NCBI GenBank assembly: GCA_023935145.1
Contig: CM043698.1
Span: forward strand, 147,057,625 to 147,121,624
DNA from: Bretschneidera sinensis
Lineage: Eukaryota > Streptophyta > Magnoliopsida > Brassicales > Akaniaceae
Length of the DNA stretch: 64,000 nucleotides
Direction of reading: 5' to 3'
In this document: positions 10,101-21,007 of the stretch, in pieces
Layout of the letters: each line of letters begins with the position of its first letter
How positions within the stretch are numbered: position 1 is the stretch's first letter
Translations under genes and position numbers: made by a program
The notes under the pieces: generated by a model
Seen by the model: the letters and a program-made list of their open reading frames with translations, nothing else
Databases searched by the model: none
Told to the model about the DNA's origin: nothing

Positions 10101-10668
10101 TGAAGTGATACTCATTCAATAGTGTATTGGTCAAAAAAATTTCTCAAAAGCAAATGATGCTTTAGTTCAGTGATAAACATACTAAAGTTGAAGTCTTGAG
10201 ATCACAAGGTCTTAGGTTTTGAAGATTGACTCCTCAGCTGTAAAATCGGTGCTGTAAAATATGCAATACATTGCTTGTGCATATGAATTTAGACTTCTAA
10301 AATTTTGAGATTTAGTGGGGACCATTTTACAATCAAAATTTAAGTGTCTTGCATATTTTACAGCGCAATTTTTACGAGAGATGAGGCAATCTCAAAGTTT
10401 TGACTCTTATTGGTGTGTGCGTTACTCATTTATTAATGAAGTATTCGTTATTTTCTCTCACATTAAGAAAAAATCTTACTTAGTCATGTGCCATGAAAAG
10501 ATATTAGTACAAAGTATTTTCCTTCATTGAATGAAAAGAAAATCATTCACTTTCTTTGTCTTCTAATGTCATCAAACAGTGAAAAAAACAATTGCAAGAT
10601 ATTTTTTAATGGCACATGACTATAAATAAGAATTTCTCAACTTTAAGTGGATTGTTATAATTATTATA
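10101..10668. other. Non-coding spacer
   Basis: No gene is recognised. A 71-codon open frame at 10315-10530 has no family resemblance and AT-rich codons. The last part (10560-10668) aligns with 48360-48470 in the second copy of duplication B. Confidence 0.5.
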
Positions 10669-10845
10669 GTCATGTTTGGTACTTGCTTTAACCCAATTTA
10701 AAGCAAGTTGGCTTAAATGGGTCCAAGTTTATGTTTGGTACCTGCTTAAGCTAACTTAAATCAAGTTGGCTTAAATGAGTCCAAGGGCTGGACCCATTTA
10801 AACTACTTTGCTTTAAGTTGACTTAAACCAGGCACTAAACATGAC
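10669..10845. mobile_element. MITE with 23-bp terminal inverted repeats
   Basis: The left end GTCATGTTTGGTACTTGC and the complement of the right end, GTCATGTTTAGTGCCTGG, match over about 23 bases with few differences. Inside, a block of about 57 bases (10672-10728) is tandemly repeated (10732-10787). The second copy of duplication B has uninterrupted sequence at the equivalent site near 48470, so the element is a post-duplication insertion. Superfamily is unclear because target duplications are not evident. Confidence 0.7.
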
Positions 10846-11558
10846 CTATATATGAGCTTCAAAATGAATTATATGAGAATTCTGTGAAATTATATTGTAT
10901 CAATCAATTATTATATTTTGTATGTAGAGAAAAGTCACCAACCAATAAGACTTTATAAGTTGTTGATGCTGAAAATCTAATATTGAGCTGGAGATCTGCA
11001 CAAAAAGAGAGCGATAAACTAAAGAGTCACCGGAGGAAGAGGGGGGTGGTGCCTCTGAGGACTCTTTGATGCCTTTGTTAGTGCAATGTTTTGAGAGAGA
11101 AAAATGAGGGTAGTGATAGTGCTAGTAGTGTTTTATCGTGAATGAATGAATTGTGTATACTGAAATCTACGTACCTTGGACCTTTTTATGGTGGTTTAGG
11201 AAATAAGTTTGTCACATGCTCAGGAAGACGCAATCCCTGAAATCCCGCTTTCCTTTTGAGGAGTCTTGTTTCGTGTTTAGGGATGACGCAATCCCTGAAA
11301 TCTCACTTCCATTTTTGGCTTGTGAGAAGGCTGTGAGTGATTACGGCATCATCATTTGCTCCGCTACGTGCCCATCATCATTGTAGTCACGCGTCATCAC
11401 GTCATTGGAGGGAGAGTTGTCCACGTGTCACCAAACTATTGAGAGAGAATTCTCTACTAAATCAGAGGTCCCCCACTTCCATAAGTATATTTATGTGCTT
11501 GAGGAAGTATAATGGTGATTTGTGCCATTGGTTGCGTGCTTCGGCCTGTGAAACACGG

Positions 11559-11798
11559 GATCGAGCATATGAGGCTCAATCGAAATGCTAAGCCTTACAG
11601 ACATGAGACCAAGCATATGAGTAGCAGTCAAAATACTCGACCTTGGAGATATCGGACCGAGCATATGAGCCTCAATCAAAATGCTCGGACTTGGAGGCAT
11701 CGGACCAAGTATATGACCTTCATTCAAAATGCTCGGCCTTGAAGACATGAGACCGAGCACATGAGCCTTAATCAAAATGGTTGGCCTTGAAGATCTTT
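11559..11798. repeat. Minisatellite, 48-bp unit, about five copies
   Basis: Units start at 11559, 11607, 11655, 11703 and 11751 with the core gaccgagcatatgag followed by ctcaatcaaaatgctcgg. The period is a multiple of three, so frames on both strands stay open and give periodic peptides, but base composition and position in a transposon leader argue against a real protein. Confidence 0.9.
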
Positions 11799-12462
11799 GG
11801 CGGGGAGTGGGCCTGCATAGTTTCTTGGTCTGTCTTCCATTCTGTTGGGCTTATAGTAAACTTTTGAGCCCCTTTCTGTTTTGGGCCTATATGGGGCCTT
11901 TGGGCAATTTCTTTTGTTTTGGGCCTGCAAAAAGCCTTTGGGCTGTTCCAGAACACTCTGTGGAGACATTCAATGTTGCGGCATTGGGTTGTTCTAGAAT
12001 ATTATGTGGAGGAATTTAATGTTATAGCGTGCGTTGTCATTTTGGGAAGTGTAAAGGCGGCGCATGCACTTAACGGTATGCCTTCAGCCGCCTTAGGGAA
12101 TGAATAGGCTTCCTTGGGGAATAAAACGGTGCAAACGTTCCTAGATTATGCCAAACATCGTGTCTTTACAGCTAGGGTGGAGTTAATTTCCCTTGTTAAT
12201 CACTCTTAGACTTCTATATAAGAGAGAAGTTTCTTCTCATTTCTTCACTTTACTTCATTTGTATTCAGAGAGAAAACTTTGAGAGCCCTCGGAGCCAGCC
12301 AAAGTTTGAGAGCCCTCAGAGTGTGCATGGAGTTTGAAATCCTTTGGTCGTGTGGAGGAGGATCGAGGTGTAGAGCTTGCTCAGAGTTGGAATTGAACTG
12401 CTCGGAGTTACTTCTGTGGTGATCTACTTTTTTGGTGAGTTCTTTCTCTTCTCACTTTTACA

Positions 12463-12729
12463 ATGTCTTCCGTAAGTAATTATCGTGATAGGTCTAGCGA
12501 TAGTGATAGAGGTAGTGAGGACAGTAAGGCACTATCTAGAGAGCTGAACGAGGCTATGGGTTTGGACCGAGCCTCTAGTGAGGGTGAGGCCTCAGGGGGT
12601 GATGATGCTCGGGAGGGACCATTGGCAATTGTTCCCTATGAGGGAGAAGAAGAGCAGGAGGATGAGAAAGAGGATTCTTCTTCTGAGGATGAGGAGGATA
12701 ATGTCCTTGTTGGGCTTAGGGGTGACTGA
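12463..12729 (+). CDS. Acidic N-terminal piece of a transposon-encoded protein
   Basis: This 88-codon frame starts MSSVSNYRDRSSDSDRGSED and becomes very acidic (GEEEQEDEKEDSSSEDEED) before a stop. It follows a TATA box by about 240 bases. Acidic low-complexity N-termini are common before the conserved domain of plant retrotransposon or transposon proteins, and the next segment (12770-13135) resembles such a domain. It is probably the first part of one former protein. Confidence 0.4.
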   Translation: MSSVSNYRDRSSDSDRGSEDSKALSRELNEAMGLDRASSEGEASGGDDAREGPLAIVPYEGEEEQEDEKEDSSSEDEEDNVLVGLRGD

Positions 12730-12769
12730 GGGTGGAAGAAAGGGTACAATGGTCATACAAGGCAAATTC

Positions 12770-13135
12770 TGTGATGAATAAGCTCGAAGTAGAGGAGCTT
12801 GAGGTTATTAGGCGTGAATATCAGATTCCAGAAGAGTATGTTTTGATGAATTCTAGTGTAGGGGAGAGGGTTTGCAATGTCCTCCCGAGCTAAAAACCCT
12901 TTAAGATATACGTTTATGCTCAACACCTGAAAGCCAGGCTCAGGTTCCCTTTTCACCCTTTCTTCTACCCGGTGCTGAGATATTTGGACTTTGCATTGTG
13001 TCAATTGGTGCCTAACTCCGTGCGTCTGATCACGATGTTCATATATGTTTGCACGGATGTGAAGGGGCTGACGAACATCAAAGTTTTCAAAGATCACTTC
13101 CAGATTAGCAAGCACGCGGTCAGTATGGCTGGGTA
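12770..13135 (+). pseudogene. Transposon-type protein domain remnant
   Basis: A plus-strand frame reads ELEVIRREYQIPEEYVL, then, after a stop, LRFPFHPFFYPVLRYLDF, CQLVPNSVRLITMF and a following hydrophobic stretch. The pattern of LRFP, PFF and LVPNS is typical of a domain often annotated as putative plant transposon protein, found near gag in Ty3-type elements. Stops occur at about 12892 and 13135. I assign it by pattern only. Confidence 0.45.
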
Positions 13136-13248
13136 GTAATTAGTTCTAGGACCACGGAGGGGTTGCTGAAGAAAAAACCCACGTCCAAAGTTTGAGAGCC
13201 CTTGCATTACCTCCTCTACAAATACGGCTTCCAGACCTGGGAATACAA

Positions 13249-14250
13249 GTACACACACCTATATACAATATACATATACAGAAATATATGTACGCATTTA
13301 TAGATAAATGTTCGTGAATGATTTATTGCAGAATGTTTTTCTGATTTTTGCCTTTTTCTTTCATTAGAATTCACCTTCTCTACCGATATGTATGCTGGTG
13401 CTCTTTTATGGGGTTCTGTTTGGTAACTATAATGTGAGATTCAGTGTTTGCTTTTGAAGAATGAGAAGCTCAATATTCATACTTGTGTATATTTATGTGT
13501 ATATTTGGGTTTTCTCCGGAGATGGACTTGAAATTTATGGGAGAAAAATTAAGAAAATGAAAGGAAATAGAATGCACTATGTTTTCTGTTTGGTTTGATG
13601 TTTAGAGACATGATTTTTGTGTTAATTAAGCCAAGAAATTCGAATCATAATTAAATTAATAGAATTCATGTTTCCAGGATAATGACAAATCTGAAATTTC
13701 TATTTATATGTTTTTTCTTTCTTTTGTAAATATTTTACGCAAAATGAATTTCCATTTTTGAGATGTAAACTTTCCGTTTAACTGGTTCTCAGTGTAGCTT
13801 GAGCATGATAAAATGCATAGTTTGAGTTCTATTGCATGACCAATATAAAATGGAGTTATCAGTCTTTGCTCCACTGGAACCTGCCCATGGTTTTGTTTTT
13901 TGAATAAAAAAAAGCTGAACCTAGACCCATTATTTGCTTTTTGTTTGAATTTTTCTTTTCCTTGTAGCTGTGTTAGATATTCTTTCTATAGATATTATTA
14001 CATTTTTTATGTTCCCTTGACTCCCATTTTTCCCTGAAACAGTGGGTCATGACTCATGAATCTTATGATGATGTTTGATTTGTCATTCCTGCTGTGGTTA
14101 GAGCTTTCTTTTTATGCTGAAACTATCCTTAATTCCATATGGTGGTGATACTTACTAAATGTATCAATAAATAGTTAACTGGTTGAAAAAGTACAAATTT
14201 CTTTGAGATAGTTAACCGAGAGATTGATCACTATTATGTACCTCTTGCAG
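13249..14250. other. ALG9 intron 1
   Basis: This is intronic sequence between the truncated first exon and the exon starting at 14251, with donor aa|gtacac and acceptor cctcttgcag|ttccc. It is T-rich with no recognised insert. Confidence 0.75.
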
Positions 14251-15734
14251 TTCCCAATTTGCACTGCGGTCATATTTATACATTCTTTTCCGTGAACTAG
14301 TGGGTCGACCAGCTTCCCGGTTCTTTGGTGAGGAAAAAGTAAGAATTGTCGGGCCTTTTGAAATGCTATTTTTCTAAAGGTTTCATGATTTCGCACAATA
14401 TTTATTTGTGCATTCTTATCATACTTACAGGTTAGAGTTTTCTATGCGGTAAGACTCTTTCTTGGTTTCCTCTCTGTTATATCGGATGCTGTTATGATAG
14501 TAGTGCTTTCCAGAAAGTACGGAAAACGTCTCACTTCTTATGCACTTGCGATGCTTCTTCGCTAGCACAAGTAAGTGGGCCATTTTCAGTTCCCTTTGTT
14601 GTTTTACAAAAGACCTTTTTATGTTCCTTGCTTCATGTTTCGGTATAGATTTTCCACTTATGCATTCTTTATCAGTTAGCCAAATTAATTATCTGCAATT
14701 CCACTTCATCATACTACGTATGAATTTGTTTCCTTGATGTTTCATATGTTTCCTATGCTTGTCAATTTCTATTTTTCCTGGAATTTCCTAATGTTTGTTG
14801 TTCTGAAATTATTTTTCAGATTTTCTTCCCAGTTCATTCTCTATGTATGCAATGAGTCTGTCATCAGGATTGTTCCTACTCGAGAAACCTGCTATGGCTG
14901 TTGTAGTTGCAACTGTTGGAGTAATCCTTGGCTGGCCGTTCTCAATCTTAGCCTTCTTGCCAGTTACATTTTACTCTTTACCTAGAAGATTCAAACAAGC
15001 ATTTCTTTCCGGTGCTGTCACCTCTATTTTTCTTCTTGTGAGTTAGTTTAGACACCAAATTAGATTGTCTTGTATACACTTTCTGGAGCTATCATTTATA
15101 TTCCTTAATTTATTAATTGGATTTAGCAGATTTGTACCTTTGTCAATTTATTTATATTATTATTCGATAGTAAATTAGTGTTCTTCTCCAAGTAATCTCA
15201 GTACTCGTTGATTACAATTACTACAGAAGATGGACGTCATCTGTTTTGAATCTGTTGATATATAATGTCTTAGGAGGTGGTGAGAGCCATTTGTACAGGA
15301 CTGTAGGGCCATTTTATTTTTTGAGGAATAGATTTAACAACTTCAACTTTTGTTTTGTTCTTGCTTTGTTTTTCCTTGCAATTTTGCCAATTGCAAGGAA
15401 AAAGTATACCCCGGACCTGCTGATTGTGGTCTCACCTCTTTATATTTGGCTGGCATTTATGTCATTGCAGCCACACAAAGAAGAAATGTTTTTGTCTTTT
15501 TTGTATATATCTTATTATTGTCTTCCTTCTCTACATTTTAATACTACTGTTCTTAATTAAACCTTTTTCCTTCTCTGTTGTCGAACCCCCCACCAAAGAA
15601 AGAAAAGAAATAATGTTCACTGAAGAGCCTGATATTAATTTGATTGGTTCCTCGAAGCTTTTTCATATTTTTCTTTTGTAAAATTTTCTATATGAATTAT
15701 TAAATTCTTTCTCGGCGCTTTTGGCATTTAAAAT

Positions 15735-16561
15735 AGTTGGAAATCACCTTAGCAAGATGCACAGGTGGTGATCTTCCAAACACCCAAGTCTTGAATGACT
15801 TGTAGAAAGAATTTCAGCAATCGAACACAAGAACAGAAAATCAAAGAAAGAAAGAAGACAAGTAATTTGTTATCGAGGTTCAGCAATGTGCCTACATCCC
15901 CGTGAGTTCCTCCGAACTCTCTACACTATCTCAATGGTTCTTACAAAGTTATAGCAATCCCCTTCAAGAATCCAAGTTCTTGAAGAACCAAGAAGAGAAC
16001 GAGAAAGTGATAGACCTATTACAATGCTTTCTATCAATTCTCTACTAACCTCTCTTCTTTACAACCAGCCTCACTACAAGAGTCCCTCTTGTGTTTATGT
16101 CTCTCACACAATTCTCTCTTGTGTTTACAATGATCTCACAATGTCACAACCTGTGTGGTTCTCTCACACACCTTTTCCACCACTTGAAATGAGGCTAAGA
16201 AACCCTTTTTATAGCCTCTTAATTCTTGGACAATCTTGTGAATCATTCTTGACCCTTTGATCATGTTCTTCCTTTAATCTCAGCCCTACATCACTCTCCA
16301 AGTGATGCTGTGCGTTTTGGTGAGGTGATCTGTGCTGCGGCGTGTCCTGATGCTGCAGCCTCCTGATGCTGTGCGCACACCTCCTACCTGTGGGCAGAAA
16401 CTTCCACAGCAGTGTGCCTAACCTTCCCATGCTCAAAATTGAAGCACACGCATGTGTGCAACCTTATAACTTGCTGAACTTTGATATCCCACAATTGGTT
16501 TGGACATTGACCAACTTTAGACCATGTTTGAATATGTTTGAAACTTAGACAAATAACAACA
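15735..16561 (-). repeat. Copia-1 3' LTR
   Basis: On the minus strand it begins tgttgttatttgtctaag and ends ccaacT/a at 15735, where the terminal base is mutated. The promoter motif ggctataaaaagggt lies in it near 16212. The purine-rich tract just inside the element (16562-16576, gacaaaggtagagat on the minus strand) is the polypurine tract. Confidence 0.92.
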
Positions 16562-16643
16562 ATCTCTACCTTTGTCTAAGAGTTCAAAAACCTGAACCAT
16601 TGTGCAGAAAGCTTCGGGATCCAAACTCGTCTGGAGTTATCAA

Positions 16644-17741
16644 TTAACCAACTCCATTCCTAAGAAGTCCAAGGCAATGATTGGACCTTCTTAGAGGCAG
16701 AACCTTGGTGCCTAAATCTGCAGGACTTTTCTTCGTAGTATTCTTGTCAACATGAATGCATCCTTTCGTACCATTTTCCAGAATGTAATGATACCAAACA
16801 TCCATATGCTTTGTCCCCTCATGGAACACCGGATTCCTCCAAAAGTGCCCCGCACTTTGGTTATCCAAAGTTACCACCACCTGCTCTTTTAGGACCTCAC
16901 ATTCGTCCAACAACCCTTTGCACCCCATAGCCTCCTTTATGGCTTCCGTAGCCGCTATGCATTCTGCCCTGGTTGTTATGAGTGCTACCACTGGCTGCCA
17001 CTGAACCTCCATGTACCTCAGCAACCACTTCATCCCAAGCCAATGCTTTTTTCTGGGATTACTCACACATTTGCTGAAAACATCCGTTGCCCAAGAAACA
17101 CTTGACCTGTTTCTCTTCCTTTCCCGGATGATTCTCCTCATCCCAAGGATCTTTTGTGCAAGGTTGAGATCCTTCCTCTCGAACTCCTCACTGAGTTGAG
17201 ATGTAAACCTTTCCATCCTCTTCCTGCTGTTCCAAACTAACAGCCCATCAATGACATAGGTGAGGATACTCACCATCTTCTCCACCTTGTGTCCAGGTGA
17301 GAAAGTTTCTGTGAAACCTATGTCTCCTCTTCTTGTGAACCCATTCGCCACCAGCCTAGCCTTGTTCCGGACTTCATCTCTTGGAGGGTACCCTTCTTTG
17401 ACCTTGTAAGTGCACTTACATTCCACAACTTTCTGCTTTCTTGGAATTTTCACCAATTCCCAAAAGTTGTTCTTCCTCAAAGAATCCATTTCTTCCTCCA
17501 TAGCTAGCTGCCACTTTGACGAATCCTTACACTCCATGGCATCCGTGTAAGTTTCTGGTTCAGCCATCCCTCCTTCTATCCAAGGAGCTGCTGCATCTAC
17601 AGCATTTGCAAACCCATATCTCAAGGGTGGTCTAACCACTCTTCTTTCCCGGTCTCTTATGAGCTGATAGTTATTTACTGCATCAACCACTTCTTGTTCA
17701 GCCTCTTCTTGAGTTTCTTGAGCTTCTTGGCCTTCTTCCAA
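16644..17741 (-). pseudogene. Copia-1 RT-RNase H remnant with large in-frame deletions
   Basis: The frame stays open for 365 codons. It begins with the acidic linker, then RT start KWQLAMEEEMDSLRKNNFWE and LVANGFTRRGDIGFTETFS. It then jumps past the entire catalytic palm to YVIDGLLVWNSRKR, where YVDD should be, then to QLSEEFERKDLNLAQKILGM and straight to a shortened RNase H (TTRAECIAATEAIKEAMGCK, TKHMDVWYHYI). At least three large deletions are joined without losing frame. No RT activity is possible. Copia-2 has the same joints. Confidence 0.9.
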
Positions 17742-17765
17742 GGGCTCTACCTGGTCCGAACCCTC

Positions 17766-19940
17766 TTATCTCCTCTGCTCTACCTGAACCGAGTGCTCTT
17801 TGATGTGATGCTCAACAATTTCTGAATTGGTTTGCTCACTAGCCCCTGCAGGGTTAGTTTTCTCCAAGTAGGGAAATAATAATTCATTAAAGACAACATC
17901 CCTACTTATAATCAGTTTCATGCCCTTCTTTTCTAAGGACCATAACCTATATCCCTTAACCCCATCACCATATCCTAGAAACACACATTTTCTAGACCTA
18001 GGGTCAAGTTTATCCTCCTTTTGGTGTGCATATGCTGCACATCCAAAAGTCCTAAGGTTGCTTAATTCAGGGGGTTTTCCACTCCACATCTCCATGGGAG
18101 TCTTGAGCTCTATTGCTCTAGAGGGTGATCTATTCACCAAGTATGCAGCTGTAGCTACAGCTTCTCCCCAAAAATATTTTGGTAACCCGGATCCTATTAG
18201 CATGCACCTAACTTTTTCCATAAGGGTTTGTTTCATTCTTTCAGCAACTCCATTTTGCTGGGGTGTTTTTGCAACCGTTCTATGTCTTAGAATGCCATTT
18301 AATTCACAGAATTTATCAAAATCCTTGTTGCAAAATTCTAAGCCATTATCGGTTCTTAAAGCTTTAACTACCCTACCAGTTTGGGTTTCCAACAATTTCT
18401 TCCACACAACAAATTTATTCAAGGCATCCGATTTATTCCTAAGCAAATAAATCCACACTCTTCTTGAATAATCATCAATTAAAGACAAAAAGTAAAAGTT
18501 ACCTCCCTGTGTTGGTGTTCTTGCTGGTCCCCAAAGGTCTGCATGAATGTAGTCAAGAATGCCCTTAGACTTGTGCACTCCGGTGTTGAAGCTGACCCGA
18601 TGTTGCTGCCCAAAAACACAGCTCTTACAGAAATCTATTTTTTCTACTTTGTCACCACCAAGTAGACCTTCCTTGCTAAGCACTTGTAGGCCCTTTTCGC
18701 TCATGTGTCCCAAGCGAGGGTGCCAAAGGGCTTCCTTGTCCAGCTCAGCCATCAAGCTTGCTGCTTGATCATTGGTTTCTGTTTCTCCAATCATCTCATA
18801 GAGTCCATCGTTTCTTGCTGCCTTGATCACTACCAAAGATCCCTTGGCCACCTTGATCTTTCCTCCCTCTATCTTGAATGTATAGCCCATGGAATCCAGC
18901 TGCCCCAATGAGATCAAGTTCCTCTTCAAATCTGGAACATACCTCACATTTTCCAGCAGCCTTATGACTCCCTCAAACATCCTCAATTGGATGTCTCCAA
19001 TCCCTCTCACTTGGCAAGAATTATCATTCCCCAAGAAGACCCTTCCATCATTGATCTTCTTGAAATTCTTGAACCATTCTTTGTGAGGGCACATATGATG
19101 AGTGCACCCGGTATCCAAGATCCATTTCCCGTTGCCTTCTTTCCCCTTGCTCACACTTGAGCACACAACAAGAACATCACCATCTTGCTGTTCTGTTTTT
19201 GCAACCAAAGCCTCTCCATTCTTGGTATGGTTTCCTCCTCTATCCCTTGTCATCTTCTTGCAATCTTTCTTGACATGACCCTCCTTATGGCAGTAGTAGC
19301 AGCTCTTCCCTCCAAATCTCAGTTTGGAATGCATTCTCCCATGGCTTTCTCCTCTACCTCTGTCCCAGTAGTAGCCATGCATGCTGTTCTGCACTCTCCC
19401 ATGGCTCTCTCCTCTACCTCTGTCACGGTAGTAGCCATACATGCTACTGTGCACTCTCCCATGGCTCTCTCCTCTACCTCTGTCCCGGTAGTAGCCATGG
19501 TTGCTGCCATACCAAGTTGCTGGCCTTCTTTTAAAGAACAGCCCTTTACCACTTGATGCACTCCTTTTCTTGGCATCAAGATTATCTTGCAACTCTTCCT
19601 TAGGATCAAATTTAAAAGCAAAGATTCGTTTTCGAAGATACCTCTTATCCGGGAGAGTCTTGGTAAGAAACAACTCATCTAGTTTCTTCCATATGACAGC
19701 TGGATCCTCCGAGTCTCCGCACTCCCTTGTGACATTATCCGACATGTGCAAGAAAATGGTGCTGTAAGCCATCTTCTTCATCTTGGTCCGTTGGTCCTCC
19801 GTGACACTTGCTGGAAAAGCATCATCTTCTCCAATAGCTAAGTCCACTTTCTGCTGCATTAGAACCGCCTTGATCTTCCGCTTCCATAGGGTAAAGTCCC
19901 CCTTTCCATCAAACTTCTTCACACAGAAATTTGAAGTCAT
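17766..19940 (-). CDS. Copia-1 Gag-protease-integrase polyprotein (internally deleted)
   Basis: This 724-codon frame starts MTSNFCVKKFDGKGDFTLW, the N-terminal part of the UBN2-type Gag. After LQDNLDAKKRS about 60 residues of Gag present in Copia-3 are missing. Three tandem 20-residue repeats with RDRGRGESHGR follow, then the CCHC knuckle CYYCHKEGHVKKDC. Protease has WILDTGCTHHM (DTG). Integrase shows the HPRLGHMSEKG pre-domain, HADLWGP, LRTDNGLEF and TPQQNGVAERM, so the D-D-E residues are present. It ends in a stop at EQRR, after which the frame continues at 17741. Gag and integrase could still be made. Confidence 0.9.
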   Translation of the reverse strand: MTSNFCVKKFDGKGDFTLWKRKIKAVLMQQKVDLAIGEDDAFPASVTEDQRTKMKKMAYSTIFLHMSDNVTRECGDSEDPAVIWKKLDELFLTKTLPDKRYLRKRIFAFKFDPKEELQDNLDAKKRSASSGKGLFFKRRPATWYGSNHGYYRDRGRGESHGRVHSSMYGYYRDRGRGESHGRVQNSMHGYYWDRGRGESHGRMHSKLRFGGKSCYYCHKEGHVKKDCKKMTRDRGGNHTKNGEALVAKTEQQDGDVLVVCSSVSKGKEGNGKWILDTGCTHHMCPHKEWFKNFKKINDGRVFLGNDNSCQVRGIGDIQLRMFEGVIRLLENVRYVPDLKRNLISLGQLDSMGYTFKIEGGKIKVAKGSLVVIKAARNDGLYEMIGETETNDQAASLMAELDKEALWHPRLGHMSEKGLQVLSKEGLLGGDKVEKIDFCKSCVFGQQHRVSFNTGVHKSKGILDYIHADLWGPARTPTQGGNFYFLSLIDDYSRRVWIYLLRNKSDALNKFVVWKKLLETQTGRVVKALRTDNGLEFCNKDFDKFCELNGILRHRTVAKTPQQNGVAERMKQTLMEKVRCMLIGSGLPKYFWGEAVATAAYLVNRSPSRAIELKTPMEMWSGKPPELSNLRTFGCAAYAHQKEDKLDPRSRKCVFLGYGDGVKGYRLWSLEKKGMKLIISRDVVFNELLFPYLEKTNPAGASEQTNSEIVEHHIKEHSVQVEQRR

Positions 19941-20168
19941 CTTTTGTGGACAAGATCCCAGATTTATGCACTAACCACAACTACTTTCTTCAACCTCAAG
20001 AACACAGATCAAAGATGGATCTTTAACACCGTTCTTGAACCAACCTTCAAGAACACGACCGGATCTTGATCTTTACACCGTTCTTGAATCACCCAAGAAG
20101 TTTGATCTTTGATTCTTGGAGTCTTGGCTCCGTACCTTCTACTTCTTGTTTCGATAACCAGCTGCTGT

Positions 20169-20180
20169 GCTCTGATACCA
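20169..20180 (-). other. Copia-1 primer-binding site (initiator Met tRNA)
   Basis: The minus-strand sequence TGGTATCAGAGC lies one base inside the 5' LTR. It is complementary to the 3' end of plant initiator methionine tRNA, the usual primer for Copia elements. Confidence 0.92.
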
Positions 20181-20181
20181 C

Positions 20182-21007
20182 TGTTGGAAATCACCTTAGC
20201 AAGATGCCCAGGTGGTGATCTTCCAAACACCCAAGTCTTGAATGACTTGTAGAAAGAATTTCAGCAATCGAACACAAGAACAGAAAATCAAAGAAAGAAA
20301 GAAGACAAGTAATTTGTTGTCGAGGTTCAGCAATGTGCCTACGTCCCCGTGAGTTCCTCCGAACTCTCTGCACTATCTCAATGGTTCTTATAAAGTTATA
20401 GCAATCCCCTTCAAGAATCCAAGTTCTTGAAGAACCAAGAAGAGAACGAGAAAGTGATAGACCTATTACAATGTTTTCTATCAATTCTCTACTAACCTCT
20501 CTTCTTTACAACCAGCCTCACTACAAGAGTCCCTCTTGTGTTTATGTCTCTCACACAATTCTCTCTTGTGTTTACAATGATCTCACAATGTCACAACCTG
20601 TGTGGTTCTCTCACACACCTTTTCCACCACTTGAAATGAGGCTAAGAAACCCTTTTTATAGCCTCTTAATTCTTGGACAATCTTGTGAATCATTCTTGAC
20701 CCTTTGACATGTTCTTCCTTTAATCTCAGCCCTACATCACTCTCCAAGTGATGCTGTGCGTTTTGGTGTGGTGCTGTGTGCTGCGGCTTGTCCTGATGCT
20801 GCAGCCTCCTGATGCTGTGCGCACACCTCCCGCCTGTGGGCAGAAATTTCCACAGCAGTGTGCCTGACCTTCCCATGCTCAAAATTGAAGCACACACATG
20901 TGTGCAACCTTATAACTTGCTGAACTTTGATATCCCACAATTGGTTTGGACATTAACCAACTTTAGACCATGTTTGAATATGTTTGAAACTTAGACAAAT
21001 AACAACA
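20182..21007 (-). repeat. Copia-1 5' LTR
   Basis: This 826-bp LTR matches 15735-16561. It ends next to the primer-binding site and holds the ctataaaaag promoter motif near 20658. Outer flank is aaaac at 21008. Confidence 0.93.

Larger units (their letters stand above)
6561..10963. repeat. Segmental duplication B, copy 1
   Basis: This block aligns with 46489-48663. Both copies begin at attcaatctaaac and carry an Ole e 1-like gene followed by AT-rich flanking DNA. Similarity can be followed through scattered blocks to gactttataag (10953-10963 and about 48653-48663). Copy 1 is longer because it gained two MITE-like insertions, an inverted-repeat insertion and an 830-bp tandem duplication. Divergence is higher than in duplication A. 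Confidence 0.85.
10964..13184 (+). mobile_element. Degraded transposon-derived region (probable Ty3-type 5' end)
   Basis: Similarity to duplication B stops at 10963, and tgttgatgctgaaaatc (10965) looks like an LTR start. The region has a 48-bp minisatellite (11559-11798), a TATA box (ctatataagag near 12217), a leader with repeated tttgagagccct motifs, an acidic open frame, and a segment resembling a plant retrotransposon/transposon protein domain. No second LTR is identified. It ends at an 18-bp repeat (13185-13202) that fuses directly to ALG9 coding sequence. Confidence 0.55.
15735..21007 (-). mobile_element. Copia-1: Copia LTR retrotransposon in ALG9 intron
   Basis: The complete-ended element runs antisense to ALG9. 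Its LTRs (15735-16561 and 20182-21007) are about 827 bp and differ at roughly 15-17 places by eye, so the insertion is fairly recent. Possible target duplication is aaaat (15730-15734) against aaaac (21008-21012), one mismatch. Domain order gag, protease, integrase, RT-RNase H is that of Copia. The gag middle and most of RT are deleted, and the same deletions occur in Copia-2. It could not reverse-transcribe itself. Confidence 0.95.

Noticed and set aside
11491..11775. A 94-codon minus-strand frame with periodic peptide
   Set aside because: It is the antisense reading of the 48-bp minisatellite and open only because the period is a multiple of three.
11559..11798. Possible CRISPR-like array
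   Set aside because: Units are contiguous with no unique spacers, in a plant nuclear context.
15246..15560. Separate small membrane protein gene
   Set aside because: The hydrophobic frame is an ALG9 exon (GGGESHLY, WLAFMSLQPHKEE) running into its intron.
17920..18450. Plus-strand frame of 176 codons
   Set aside because: It is antisense to Copia-1 integrase and has no independent support.
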